This document shows, piece by piece, positions 8,003-16,770 of a DNA stretch of 64,000 nt. Under the pieces are notes generated by a model. That model was given only the letters and a program-made list of their open reading frames with translations, searched no databases and was not told the DNA's origin. Source of the stretch: Gammaproteobacteria bacterium UBA7310. GTDB taxonomy: Bacteria; Pseudomonadota; Gammaproteobacteria; Pseudomonadales; Ketobacteraceae. Position numbers and translations under genes: made by a program. Numbering within the stretch: the stretch's first letter is position 1; each line of letters opens with the position of its first letter. The stretch covers positions 62,001-126,000 of the forward strand of contig DKQK01000057.1 of assembly GCA_002471665.1 (NCBI GenBank), written 5' to 3'.

Positions 8003-9799
8003 ATGATTCTAAAATTGATAGTAGCAGTGCTTTTGATATTTCCCCAGTTTGCTCTGGCGGTGAATGTCATTGATGTTGGGGGCCAGGAAACGGGCACCAA
8101 AACCACCGGGCAGCAAGAGATTCTGCACGATGTGGATGGGGATCTGGATATTGCTGCTGCCGCCAGCATTTCTGAGCGCGGTGCCTTTCAGCCGTTGCAG
8201 AGCGCAGGTTCCACCGGTTTAAAGCCCGGTGCCTTCTGGAGTCACTTTGCCCTGCGCAACGTAACGGATGAGGCAATTACCCTTGATCTGGAATACGTGG
8301 ACCATCAGTTGATTGCCCTGGAGGCGTATACCCGCAACCTGGATTCCAGCGACGATTATCGTAATATTGCCCGCATGTCTCTGGCCGAATCCTTCAGTGA
8401 ACGGCCGGTGGTGCACAATCGCTTTGTGGTGCGGGTGACGATTCCTGCCCGGCAGGTTAAGGAATTTTTGATTAAGTTCAGCTCGCACCAGGCGGGGTTT
8501 GTTTTTCCCAGCATGCGGATCTGGAACCCTGATCGCCTGCGGGAGGTGCATACCACTGAAGTGGGCATCATTATGTTTCTGTTTGGTGGTATCTTCCTGA
8601 TGGCGATTATCTCGCTGGTGGGGGCACTGGCGACGCAGGATCGGACCTTTTTGATCTATGCGGTTTACGCGCTTTCCAAGATTGTCAGCTGGTGTACCAT
8701 TCTGGGCTATACCCACCAATTCTTCATCAAAGAAGGCTTTCACTGGAACTATCTCTCGGTCAGTGGTGCTTTCGGGGTATTGGCGGGCACGGTGTTTGCC
8801 CGGGCCTTTCTGCAAACCCAAAAATACACACCGCGCATCGATTATGTGCTGATTTTTATGATGCTCAATGCGGTGTTTCTGCTGTTTTGCGCCTTGTTTA
8901 ATCTCACCGCGCTCGCTGTGCTGTCAATTACCGTTGCCCTGTTGTTGTACCCCATGATGTCGGTTGCCGGTGTGGTGCGTTGGCGCCAGGGCTCGACGGA
9001 TGCGGCGGTGTTTGCCCTGGCCTGGAGCCTGTTGGTGGTGGGATTGGTGGTGCAGGCGTTGCGTGATCTGGGGCTGGTGGAACACAGTATTATGAATTAT
9101 TACTGGCCGGCGTTTGCCTCTTTTGTCGAGATGCTGGGTATTATGGCCGCCATGGGGATCAAGGTGCGCCGTTTGCGTTTACAGAAAGATCAGGCGGAAC
9201 ATCGCTATACCGAGCAGCTGGAGATGTCCAAGGCTGAACTTGAAGCGCAGGTGGTGGCCCGTACCCGCGAATTGGAGCAGGCCAAACTGGCCGCCGAACA
9301 TGAAGCCCGTACCGATCCGTTAACCGGGGTTTATAATCGCCGCAGCTTTTTTATCGAGGCCGGAAAACGGATGAATCTGGCACTGCGTAAACACCAGCCC
9401 TTGAGCATCATGATGTTTGATATTGATCACTTCAAGTCGGTCAACGATACCTTTGGCCACAGTATTGGTGATGAAGCCTTGCGGGTGTTCAGTGATTCTG
9501 TGGTGCAGAACCTGCGCGACAGTGACGTGTGGGGGCGACTGGGTGGCGAAGAATTTGCGCTGGTGTTGAGCGAGGATCGCGAAGGCACATTGCAGACGGC
9601 GCAACGCTTGCGCCAGGCCATCGGGCAGATCGTGATTAATACCCCATCGGGCGAGCTGCGCATGACGGCCAGCATCGGGGTGGCCTATCTGCAGTCCGAT
9701 CACAACATTGAGTTGTTACTCAATAAAGCCGACGATGCCTTGTACAAAGCCAAAAATCAGGGCCGTGACCAGATCGTTGAGTACAGCGAAGCACTCTGA
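8003..9799 (+). CDS. 7TMR-DISM membrane diguanylate cyclase
   Basis: A 598-residue sensor enzyme making c-di-GMP from GTP. Order: signal peptide (MILKLIVAVLLIFPQFALA), periplasmic 7TMR-DISM extracellular domain (about 30-170), seven-helix 7TMR-DISM membrane domain (about 185-390), coiled coil with the VVARTRELEQAK linker, then GGDEF (about 435-595). The active site is GGEEF at 514-518 and the inhibitory RxxD site is intact as RDSD five residues before it, so feedback inhibition is expected. ATG 8003 is preferred over an in-frame TTG at 7979 because it places the signal peptide at the N-terminus. It is transcribed divergently from the lipase gene. DISM ligands are carbohydrates or other small molecules in known cases; here it is unknown. 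Confidence 0.92.
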   Translation: MILKLIVAVLLIFPQFALAVNVIDVGGQETGTKTTGQQEILHDVDGDLDIAAAASISERGAFQPLQSAGSTGLKPGAFWSHFALRNVTDEAITLDLEYVDHQLIALEAYTRNLDSSDDYRNIARMSLAESFSERPVVHNRFVVRVTIPARQVKEFLIKFSSHQAGFVFPSMRIWNPDRLREVHTTEVGIIMFLFGGIFLMAIISLVGALATQDRTFLIYAVYALSKIVSWCTILGYTHQFFIKEGFHWNYLSVSGAFGVLAGTVFARAFLQTQKYTPRIDYVLIFMMLNAVFLLFCALFNLTALAVLSITVALLLYPMMSVAGVVRWRQGSTDAAVFALAWSLLVVGLVVQALRDLGLVEHSIMNYYWPAFASFVEMLGIMAAMGIKVRRLRLQKDQAEHRYTEQLEMSKAELEAQVVARTRELEQAKLAAEHEARTDPLTGVYNRRSFFIEAGKRMNLALRKHQPLSIMMFDIDHFKSVNDTFGHSIGDEALRVFSDSVVQNLRDSDVWGRLGGEEFALVLSEDREGTLQTAQRLRQAIGQIVINTPSGELRMTASIGVAYLQSDHNIELLLNKADDALYKAKNQGRDQIVEYSEAL

Positions 9800-9801
9800 T
9801 T

Positions 9802-10731
9802 TTAGTCCATCATCTTCGCTTTCCAACGAAACGGGATTAACAGCTGTTTCCAATAGTTGTTCATGGGATAGCGTTCTTCGTGATGAATGCCCAGTTCTTG
9901 CGGGCTGCCATCGGGGCGGTAGTAGTGGGTGCCAAACATCACATCCCATACAATTAACACCGCGCCGTAGTTGTGGTTGGCTTCATCAAGGCGCTTCGAA
10001 TGATGCCAGCGGTGCAGTTCATTGGTGTTGAACACGTAGTTCAGCCAGCCGTACCTCAGTTTGATATTGCAGTGTTGAATGGAGCCACCGATGGCCAGCA
10101 ACACGCTGTTCAGAATCAATGCCTCCTGGCTGGCACCGATCAGGTAGCAGGGTACGACACCCAGGGCAAAGGTGCACAGATGGTAGAGCGGGTGAATGCG
10201 AAAACCATTGAGCAGGTGCATGCGCTTGACGCTGTGATGTACGGAATGCAATGGCCACCAGCGCAGGTTCTCGTGGCCCATGCGATGGAACCAGTACTTG
10301 GCGAATTCAATGATCAGCAGCACCAACAGGGTTTCGGCCCACAGTGGCATGGAATCCGGAATCAAACGGTAATTCTGCGGCAGATCCAATGCCAGGAAAG
10401 CATACAGTGCAATCAGTGGGCCTGCTTTTTTTAACGCACCTTCCACGAAAACCCCTACCAGAATCAGAGAGCTGAAATCCGGACCCAGATCACCCCGTGA
10501 CTGGTTCCATTGCGGGTTCAGAGGATGGACCCGTTCAAACAGCATGGTAATCAACAATACGGATACGGAAATAACGAACGAGGCGGTTTCCACATGCTGG
10601 CCTGTGTGCAGGAACCAGGACATGGTGCCCAACGCGGTCAATGCCAGAGTCGGAAAGTACAGCCATTCAAATGCCAGCGTACCCAGTGCGGGGCCGGCAA
10701 TGACAATGGGTGCGGAGTTGGCGTTATCCAT
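9802..10731 (-). CDS. Sterol desaturase/fatty acid hydroxylase-superfamily membrane enzyme
   Basis: A 309-residue integral membrane di-iron enzyme and the last gene of the seven-gene PKS operon. The histidine-box set is complete: HRMGH (HxxxH), HSVHH (HxxHH) and HRWHH (HxxHH). This arrangement defines the PF04116 superfamily, which includes sterol C5-desaturases, fatty-acid and lipid hydroxylases and alkylglycerol monooxygenase. The ATG at 10731 (MDNANS) has GAGG 9 nt upstream and overlaps the end of the RND gene by 8 bp, so the two are probably coupled in translation. In this operon it most likely hydroxylates or desaturates the lipid made by the synthase, or a prenyl/sterol-like partner (inference). 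Its stop lies 2 bp from the stop of the convergent diguanylate cyclase gene. Confidence 0.88.
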   Translation of the reverse strand: MDNANSAPIVIAGPALGTLAFEWLYFPTLALTALGTMSWFLHTGQHVETASFVISVSVLLITMLFERVHPLNPQWNQSRGDLGPDFSSLILVGVFVEGALKKAGPLIALYAFLALDLPQNYRLIPDSMPLWAETLLVLLIIEFAKYWFHRMGHENLRWWPLHSVHHSVKRMHLLNGFRIHPLYHLCTFALGVVPCYLIGASQEALILNSVLLAIGGSIQHCNIKLRYGWLNYVFNTNELHRWHHSKRLDEANHNYGAVLIVWDVMFGTHYYRPDGSPQELGIHHEERYPMNNYWKQLLIPFRWKAKMMD

Positions 10732-13060
10732 GAACGGGATCCTCGGAATGGTGGTTGTGGTCAGTACGATCGAATATAAGCAGCAGCGCCGGTATGAACA
10801 GCAGATCCACCAGCAATGCAATGCCGATGGTGAGGGTGGTCAGAATGGATGTATTGGCGGTAATGTTCATGGCGGAAAAGCCAAGCATGGCAAATCCGGC
10901 AATGAGAATCAGCGAAGTAATGAGGATGGCGGGCCCCACCCGGGCAAAGGCGAAACGCACGGCATCTTCGCTATTCATATTCAGTTGCTGACGCCCGGTG
11001 CGGTACTTGCCCAGAAAATGAATGGTGTCATCCACCACGATGCCAAAAGCAATCCCCAGGGTAACCGTCAGGCCCACATCGATATTGCCATTGAGCATGC
11101 CCCACACACCAAAGGCCAACGCCACAGGCAGTACGTTACAGGCAATGCTCACCAGCCCCAGTTTGACGGAGCGGAACAAACGGCTGAGCACCAATCCCAT
11201 GACAAACAACGAACCAATCAGGCCGATCAACATACCCTTCATGCTGCGCTCACCAATGTGGGCAAACATCAGTGGTGCGCTGGCGGATATTATCTGCGGT
11301 TGCCGCTTGGCGTGCTGTTGCAGCCAGCTGAACGCCTTTTGATTCAGTTCTATGTGATATTCACCGGCGGTGTTGTTCATGGTAACCCGCACCCGGGAGG
11401 CCTGACGGCCCGGTGCGATCATGGTGCTCAGATCCCCGCCGAAGGGCAGTGACATTTCGTAGAGCAGCAATAGCTGGGCAATGGCCTCGGGATCGTTGGG
11501 AACCTGATAAAAATCGGCATCATCGCTGTGCCATGATTGATTGAGGCGTTTGATAATGTCCGCCATGGAATCCACGTGCACCACGTGGGGTTGCTGTGCC
11601 AGCCACTGACTGAATTGATCCAGTAGATTCAGGTAATCCGGATGGGTAACAGGCTGACCGGCAGCCACTGGAATGGAAAAGTTCAGTGCCCCCAGGCCGG
11701 TGATGCGATCGTTGACGAATTCCATATGCTGGCGCATGGTTTGCTGGGTGCCGAAGTATTTAACGGGATCATCATTGATGCGGTTTAACGGCAGGCAGGC
11801 CAAGCCGGCGATAACCACAACCAGGCCGCCGGCGAACAGCGCGCGGGGGTGCCGGATAACCCAGTCCGCCACGGCATCCATGCCCGCCGCCGCGCCGGCC
11901 TGCTTTAGCGTTTGCTGCCGAATGCGGTGGGGGGCGATCATCACCAGTGCCGGTAGCAGCAGCGTCGCATACAGCCAGGCTGCAATCACTCCGGCACAAA
12001 CGATATAGCCCAGTGCCTGATAGGGAGGTGAGTCATTGAAATGCAAGGTGAGAAAACCGGCTGCGGTGAACACGGAGGTGAGCAACACGGGCACTTGATT
12101 TTGGTACAAGCTGGTGCCCAGCGCGGTGACTTTATCCTGCCCCTGTTGCCGGAACAAACGATAGCGGGTGAGAATGTGGACACTGTCCGCGATGGCCAGG
12201 GTCAGTATCATGATGGGGGCCACGGTGACAGCCGCGTTGATTTTCATACCGGTCCATCCCAACAGACCCATGCCGGTGCCGATGGCGCACACGGCTGTAA
12301 GCACGGTAAAGACAACAAAGGCGACGCTGCGGAAGATCAGGCCCAGCAGTACCAGCATAACAACAAAGAACGCCGGCCACACAAACGCCATGTCGCCTGC
12401 GGTGGATTCCGGAAAAGCTTGATCCACTACAATCTGGCCGGTCAGATACGTATTGAACTGAGGGTGGTCCTGCTCGAACCGGGCGAGCAGATCGCGCACA
12501 AAGAACACCACCTTTGGCGTTTCCAGCGCGCGGTCTACACCGGGCAGCTTGATCAGAATGCGCATGCCGGCCACATCACCCTGTGCCGAAATCAGTGCGT
12601 TTACGGTGGCTGGCTCCCGCAGGGCAAATTGCTCGCGCTGTTGCAGATGGGCCTGGCTGAGATTGGCGTCGCTGCTGAACAAATCCTCCACCAGAAAATC
12701 ATCCTCGTTGGCGAGGGTGTAGGGGAAATTGGTGAGGGAATCCACCCGCAGCGAATAGGGTGTTTGCCAGGCGGCTGCGGTCAGCTGCGCCAACGCCTGC
12801 AGATTGTGTTCACTGAACAGATGGCTGCCATCGTTGGTGGCGATGGCAATGAAAACAAACTCTTCGGATCCGTAAGTGGATTGCAGGTCTTCATAGGCTG
12901 CCAGTTGGGGGTTGTCGGCGCTGAAGAAAAAGCGGAAATCCAGGGTGTTGTGGTAGCGGCTGGTGCCCACACCACAGGCCACGGTAAACAGCAGGCACAG
13001 TATTAATGTGAGCCGGGGCCGGTGCAGTGGAAAGGATACCCGTGGCATCGACTCGGTCAT
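10724..13060 (-). CDS. RND/MMPL-family lipid exporter
   Basis: A 778-residue transporter with two copies of the 6-TM RND unit: TM1 followed by a large periplasmic loop (about 45-220), TM2-6, a second loop after TM7 (about 420-610), then TM8-12. Charged intramembrane residues expected for proton coupling are seen in IADSVH (first half) and VVDDTIHF (second half). The size and lack of a long AcrB-type loop place it with the MMPL/hopanoid-exporter (HpnN) side of RND, which moves lipids rather than drugs. ATG 13060 is chosen because AGGGGA lies 6-7 nt upstream; a further in-frame ATG at 13084 lacks one. It lies 30 bp after the UbiA gene and overlaps the hydroxylase start. The likely role is export of the operon's lipid product from the inner membrane. 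Confidence 0.88.
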   Translation of the reverse strand: MTESMPRVSFPLHRPRLTLILCLLFTVACGVGTSRYHNTLDFRFFFSADNPQLAAYEDLQSTYGSEEFVFIAIATNDGSHLFSEHNLQALAQLTAAAWQTPYSLRVDSLTNFPYTLANEDDFLVEDLFSSDANLSQAHLQQREQFALREPATVNALISAQGDVAGMRILIKLPGVDRALETPKVVFFVRDLLARFEQDHPQFNTYLTGQIVVDQAFPESTAGDMAFVWPAFFVVMLVLLGLIFRSVAFVVFTVLTAVCAIGTGMGLLGWTGMKINAAVTVAPIMILTLAIADSVHILTRYRLFRQQGQDKVTALGTSLYQNQVPVLLTSVFTAAGFLTLHFNDSPPYQALGYIVCAGVIAAWLYATLLLPALVMIAPHRIRQQTLKQAGAAAGMDAVADWVIRHPRALFAGGLVVVIAGLACLPLNRINDDPVKYFGTQQTMRQHMEFVNDRITGLGALNFSIPVAAGQPVTHPDYLNLLDQFSQWLAQQPHVVHVDSMADIIKRLNQSWHSDDADFYQVPNDPEAIAQLLLLYEMSLPFGGDLSTMIAPGRQASRVRVTMNNTAGEYHIELNQKAFSWLQQHAKRQPQIISASAPLMFAHIGERSMKGMLIGLIGSLFVMGLVLSRLFRSVKLGLVSIACNVLPVALAFGVWGMLNGNIDVGLTVTLGIAFGIVVDDTIHFLGKYRTGRQQLNMNSEDAVRFAFARVGPAILITSLILIAGFAMLGFSAMNITANTSILTTLTIGIALLVDLLFIPALLLIFDRTDHNHHSEDPVHG

Positions 13061-13090
13061 GTTTATCCCCTGGTTATCCGCCATGGTGCA

Positions 13091-14068
13091 TTACCAGCCT
13101 GATATCAGTTGGTGCTGGTTACCGGCGATGGCATGCAGCAAATTAAACAGATAAAAACTCACAATAAATGGCACGGAAAACTGGCGCGGGTTAAAGCGGC
13201 TGTTTCGATGGCGCAGAAACAACCTCAGGCTGAGTGCCACAAACAGCAGGCCCAGCAAGGGCAGCCAGCCGGTGAGGGCGGCGGCGCCGCTGTGTTGCCA
13301 GGGCCGGTTTATCAGTAACATGCCGCCGATCGCCAGCACCCCGCACAGGCTGCCCAGGGTAAGCGCCGCTGCGGTGCCGATTTCCGCTGAGTACAGTTTT
13401 TCCCCGGCTGCTGTCAGGTTCTGCCACATGCTTTTACGGATGATTTCGAAATGGAGAAAAGCCAGAATATAGCAGCCGATGATCAACAGCAGGTCGGGGC
13501 TGAAGTGCACCTGATGGGTGAACTGAACCTGCAACAGGGTATAAAAGCTCAGCGCAATGCTGACCGGATAGGTGAGCAGCAGATTGAAGAACAGGCTGCG
13601 ATCCATCAACGGAATCGCTTTCTCCAGCCACATCAGCAGTAAACCATAGCCGATGTTCAACATGACAAACAAAGCCAGTGGCCAGGCAAGTACCAAGTTC
13701 ACAGCCATCATGAGCAGGGTGCCTACAATGACGTAAGAGCGAATGTCCATCATGCTCACTGCGCCGGATACCAGGGGGCGATCCGGGTTGTATTGTTGGT
13801 CGTAGGCCAGATCCTTAACCTCATCAATGGCGCGCAGCACAAACAGCACGCCGAAAAAGGTGAATACCGATATCAGTGTGGGCAACCCCCAACGCCAGGT
13901 GTGCGTTTCACTGTGTAAGACAAACAATCCCTGGATGGATAGAAACCACAGGCTTGCAAACAACAAATGCTGTTTGGGTTCATAGATGATCCGGGAAAAC
14001 TGATTCAGTCGTTGCCAGTAATGGGCGTGGCTCCGGGTGCTCTGGGCAATCCCCGCTGAGTCGTTCAT
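13091..14068 (-). CDS. UbiA-superfamily prenyltransferase-like membrane protein
   Basis: A 325-residue protein with about eight hydrophobic segments. After the second segment is the acidic stretch RAIDEVKDLAYD followed by NPDRPLVSG, which matches the first Asp-rich motif and RP turn of UbiA enzymes (classically NDxxDxxxD). The second motif near EKLYSAEIG is weaker. UbiA enzymes transfer a prenyl chain from a prenyl diphosphate to an aromatic, sugar-phosphate or glycerol-phosphate acceptor. Its acceptor is unknown; in this operon it could be the polyketide-derived product. The start codon overlaps the TGA of the phosphotransferase-like gene (ATGA), so the two are probably made in step. Confidence 0.78.
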   Translation of the reverse strand: MNDSAGIAQSTRSHAHYWQRLNQFSRIIYEPKQHLLFASLWFLSIQGLFVLHSETHTWRWGLPTLISVFTFFGVLFVLRAIDEVKDLAYDQQYNPDRPLVSGAVSMMDIRSYVIVGTLLMMAVNLVLAWPLALFVMLNIGYGLLLMWLEKAIPLMDRSLFFNLLLTYPVSIALSFYTLLQVQFTHQVHFSPDLLLIIGCYILAFLHFEIIRKSMWQNLTAAGEKLYSAEIGTAAALTLGSLCGVLAIGGMLLINRPWQHSGAAALTGWLPLLGLLFVALSLRLFLRHRNSRFNPRQFSVPFIVSFYLFNLLHAIAGNQHQLISGW

Positions 14069-16770
14069 GCCGCGGCTCCTTTGCTGTGCTCAAGAATGGT
14101 GACCACACCGGAGCAGCCATCAATCTCAATCAGGGCGCCGTCGGGAATGGCGCGGGTGGCATTGGGCAAGGCTACGATGGTGGGAATTCCAAACTTGCGG
14201 CCGGTAATGGCGGTGTGGGATAACATGCTGCCCCTCTCCACCACCATGCCCTTTGAGGCCAGCATCAGGAACAGCCAGCCGGGATCGGTTTCCCGTGCGA
14301 TCAGTATCATGTCCTCGCCGCTGGTATCCACCGTGTTGGGATCCTGCACCACCCGGGCTATGCCCCTGACTTTCCCGGCGCTGGAGCCTAATCCCACCAG
14401 TGCGTTGTCCCCCGGCTGCGGCATGTCCCCGGGCCCCAGGTCGTTATCCCGTACCGCACCCAAAGTGGTGATCTGTTCAGCGGGTTCACTCTGGCTGAAC
14501 TGCTCGAACTCGCCACGGCGCAAGTCCGCCAGAGCCTGCAGATTTTCGGTAACACCCATACCATTGATGTAGCCGAAGATCTCATCTTGCGTTAAATGGT
14601 AGATATCGCTGGTATCACGCAACACATTGCGGGACACCAGATAAGCGGCCAGGGCTTTGAAAATCTCCTTGCTGAAGCCAAACAACTCGCTGCGGCAATA
14701 GCGGGAATTTTCCCGATGGCGGATCAGGCGTCGCAGGCGCGGCAGGATGATTTTGCTGAGCAGTTTAAATTTCCAGGGTTGATCCTGCAGCAGGCTCGCC
14801 AGGGTGGAATCGGCGCGACGACGCACATCCAATTCATGCTGGCGGTAACTTTCCACCGTCACCTCCTGGGCGGCGTACTGGCGGATCATTTTCATCAGCA
14901 CCCAGGGGGTGTCCCGTAAACTGGGCTGTTCCACCTTCAGCTCTTGCAGGCCGCGATCACCAAACCGGTGCAGATGGGTGCGCACCGCCCGGGTGAATGC
15001 GCGGGGTAGTTCGTCATGATCCAGTGCCTGCCATAAGGTGTGTTCGTCGTCTTTGGCAAAACGTGCTGCAAGTGTTTGATCCGCCCTTACCTGCTCCGCC
15101 AGATTAACTGCAGACAGAATGATTTCCACACTCAGCAGCTGTTCATCACCGCACAGTAAATCCGACAGCAGTCCGGGGTTGTCCTGTTCCAAATCCCATT
15201 TCCGGAACAGCGCTTCGCTCCAGCCGTACAAGGGGATCAGATAGGCGTCAGTGGTCAGGGTGACACCCCAGTGGCGACCCACTTCGGTCCACACCTGATA
15301 GAAGCGGTTTACCAGTGTCAGCGGGTCTTCGCCGCGAAAGGACTGGCCGCGCAGGGGGGCGATGGTGGTTTCCCACCAGCGGTGGTAGTGGTACATGGCG
15401 CGGTCATGGCCCAGGTAATCCACCAGGGTCAAGGCCAAGGCTTTGCCAAAGCGGGCCCAGCCACGCAATTTTCTGACAGCCGCTTTGAAGGAGTGGGGTT
15501 CCTGGGTGTGAAAGGAAGATCGCAATCCAATCATGTTTTCCCAATGGGCAGCGAACAGCGGGAACAGTGGGCTTTGTTTGTGAAGCAGATAAAAATGCGA
15601 CAGACAATAATAAATACGGCCGTTGAGGTAACCAATCATATTGTCCAGTGGCTGGTAGTTACTCCAGATCTGTTCATTGCTCACGCTCAGGCGTTGGTAC
15701 AGGTCACGGAAGATGATGCGGTAAAAATATTTGGCGTGGGTGAAGGTAAGTGTGCTGCTGATGCCGGGATAGCTCTCAGTAACATTGGTGTTGCTCCACA
15801 CCAGTTGGCGATCAAAGTCCAGGGCAATGGGGCGGGTTTGCAGCAGATAGAATGTTCCATCAGCGGTGAACGTGCCTTCAATATCCTGGGGTAGCCCATA
15901 CAGCGCTTCCACTTTGCTGCCGGCCTCCACCAACTGCCTGATTTCGGCATCCGTCAGGCAGGGCGCATTTTGCAGTGCTGGAGCCACCACCGTTTCGGTA
16001 AGGCCGTAGCCATCGGACTCGTTGAACACCAGTTGGCTGGTCTTGTCTGCAATGGTGTGGGTGATGGCCGCAGTTTTGCCACTGATAAAATAGTGGTCCA
16101 CGGCCACTTTTTCCTGCACAACCCCTTCACCAATGCCATGCCCGGCAATGATGATTTTGTCTGCAGCAGCGGTTTTGGGGTCGGCGGTAAACAGCACAAA
16201 AGAACGCTCGCCAAAGACCATCGCCTGAATGCCCACGGCAACGCTGAAACCCATCAGGTCCATCTGCTGCTGCTGGCGGTAAATCAGGGATTCCTGCGAG
16301 AAACCGGAGGCCCAACACTGCTTGACCCGTTGCAGAATCTGATCGCGGCGCACGTACAGAAAGGATTCACTCATACCGGCAAAGGGGTTGGCCAGGGAAT
16401 CTTCGCTCTCTTCCAGTTTGTGGCCCACCGTGGAGGCACGCACCGACACCAGTGTGTCCATGGCGAACAGGCCATCAAAGCTGCCTAATATGGTGTTTTG
16501 CTGCTCGCGGGTCAGCTCCAGGCCACTGATTAACGCCTGCGCCTGATCCGAACCTTGCAGAATGCTCTGGTGGCGGTTGAAGTCGATGGCGTGAAGTACC
16601 TCCCGTAGCGCGCCCTGAATGGGGCGGGTCACCTCGGTATAAAAATCCCGCGTCAGACACACGAACCTGGGTACGGGTAAGCCCGCGGCGATCAGGTCAG
16701 CCTGTTTGGCGAATTTGCCTCCAACCTGTCGTTCGTTTGGTTGCTGGCGGTAGTCGATGGTCAGTTGCAT
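14065..16770 (-). CDS. PEP-utilizing/rifampin-phosphotransferase-like dikinase
   Basis: A 901-residue enzyme with an N-terminal PEP/pyruvate-binding ATP-grasp domain (about 15-320), a long middle region (about 330-800) and a C-terminal swivelling phosphohistidine domain. The catalytic His is H852 in SMLSHTAI. There is no C-terminal TIM barrel as in PPDK or PEP synthase. The order ATP domain, substrate domain, His domain and the length match rifampin phosphotransferase (~867 residues), which moves the beta-phosphate of ATP to a small-molecule hydroxyl. The ATG at 16770 has AAGGA 6 nt upstream and overlaps the SDR stop by 10 bp; an upstream in-frame start is unlikely. In this operon it may phosphorylate the polyketide or a prenyl-alcohol intermediate (inference). 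Sequence alone does not exclude a role in resistance. Confidence 0.8.
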   Translation of the reverse strand: MQLTIDYRQQPNERQVGGKFAKQADLIAAGLPVPRFVCLTRDFYTEVTRPIQGALREVLHAIDFNRHQSILQGSDQAQALISGLELTREQQNTILGSFDGLFAMDTLVSVRASTVGHKLEESEDSLANPFAGMSESFLYVRRDQILQRVKQCWASGFSQESLIYRQQQQMDLMGFSVAVGIQAMVFGERSFVLFTADPKTAAADKIIIAGHGIGEGVVQEKVAVDHYFISGKTAAITHTIADKTSQLVFNESDGYGLTETVVAPALQNAPCLTDAEIRQLVEAGSKVEALYGLPQDIEGTFTADGTFYLLQTRPIALDFDRQLVWSNTNVTESYPGISSTLTFTHAKYFYRIIFRDLYQRLSVSNEQIWSNYQPLDNMIGYLNGRIYYCLSHFYLLHKQSPLFPLFAAHWENMIGLRSSFHTQEPHSFKAAVRKLRGWARFGKALALTLVDYLGHDRAMYHYHRWWETTIAPLRGQSFRGEDPLTLVNRFYQVWTEVGRHWGVTLTTDAYLIPLYGWSEALFRKWDLEQDNPGLLSDLLCGDEQLLSVEIILSAVNLAEQVRADQTLAARFAKDDEHTLWQALDHDELPRAFTRAVRTHLHRFGDRGLQELKVEQPSLRDTPWVLMKMIRQYAAQEVTVESYRQHELDVRRRADSTLASLLQDQPWKFKLLSKIILPRLRRLIRHRENSRYCRSELFGFSKEIFKALAAYLVSRNVLRDTSDIYHLTQDEIFGYINGMGVTENLQALADLRRGEFEQFSQSEPAEQITTLGAVRDNDLGPGDMPQPGDNALVGLGSSAGKVRGIARVVQDPNTVDTSGEDMILIARETDPGWLFLMLASKGMVVERGSMLSHTAITGRKFGIPTIVALPNATRAIPDGALIEIDGCSGVVTILEHSKGAAA

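Noticed and set aside
12041..13006. 321-codon frame on the plus strand
   Set aside because: It is antisense to the RND exporter; His/Gln-rich shadow translation without motifs.
14065..16770. Phosphoenolpyruvate synthase (PpsA)
   Set aside because: The phospho-His domain is at the C-terminus with no following TIM barrel, unlike PpsA, so the RPH-like call is better.
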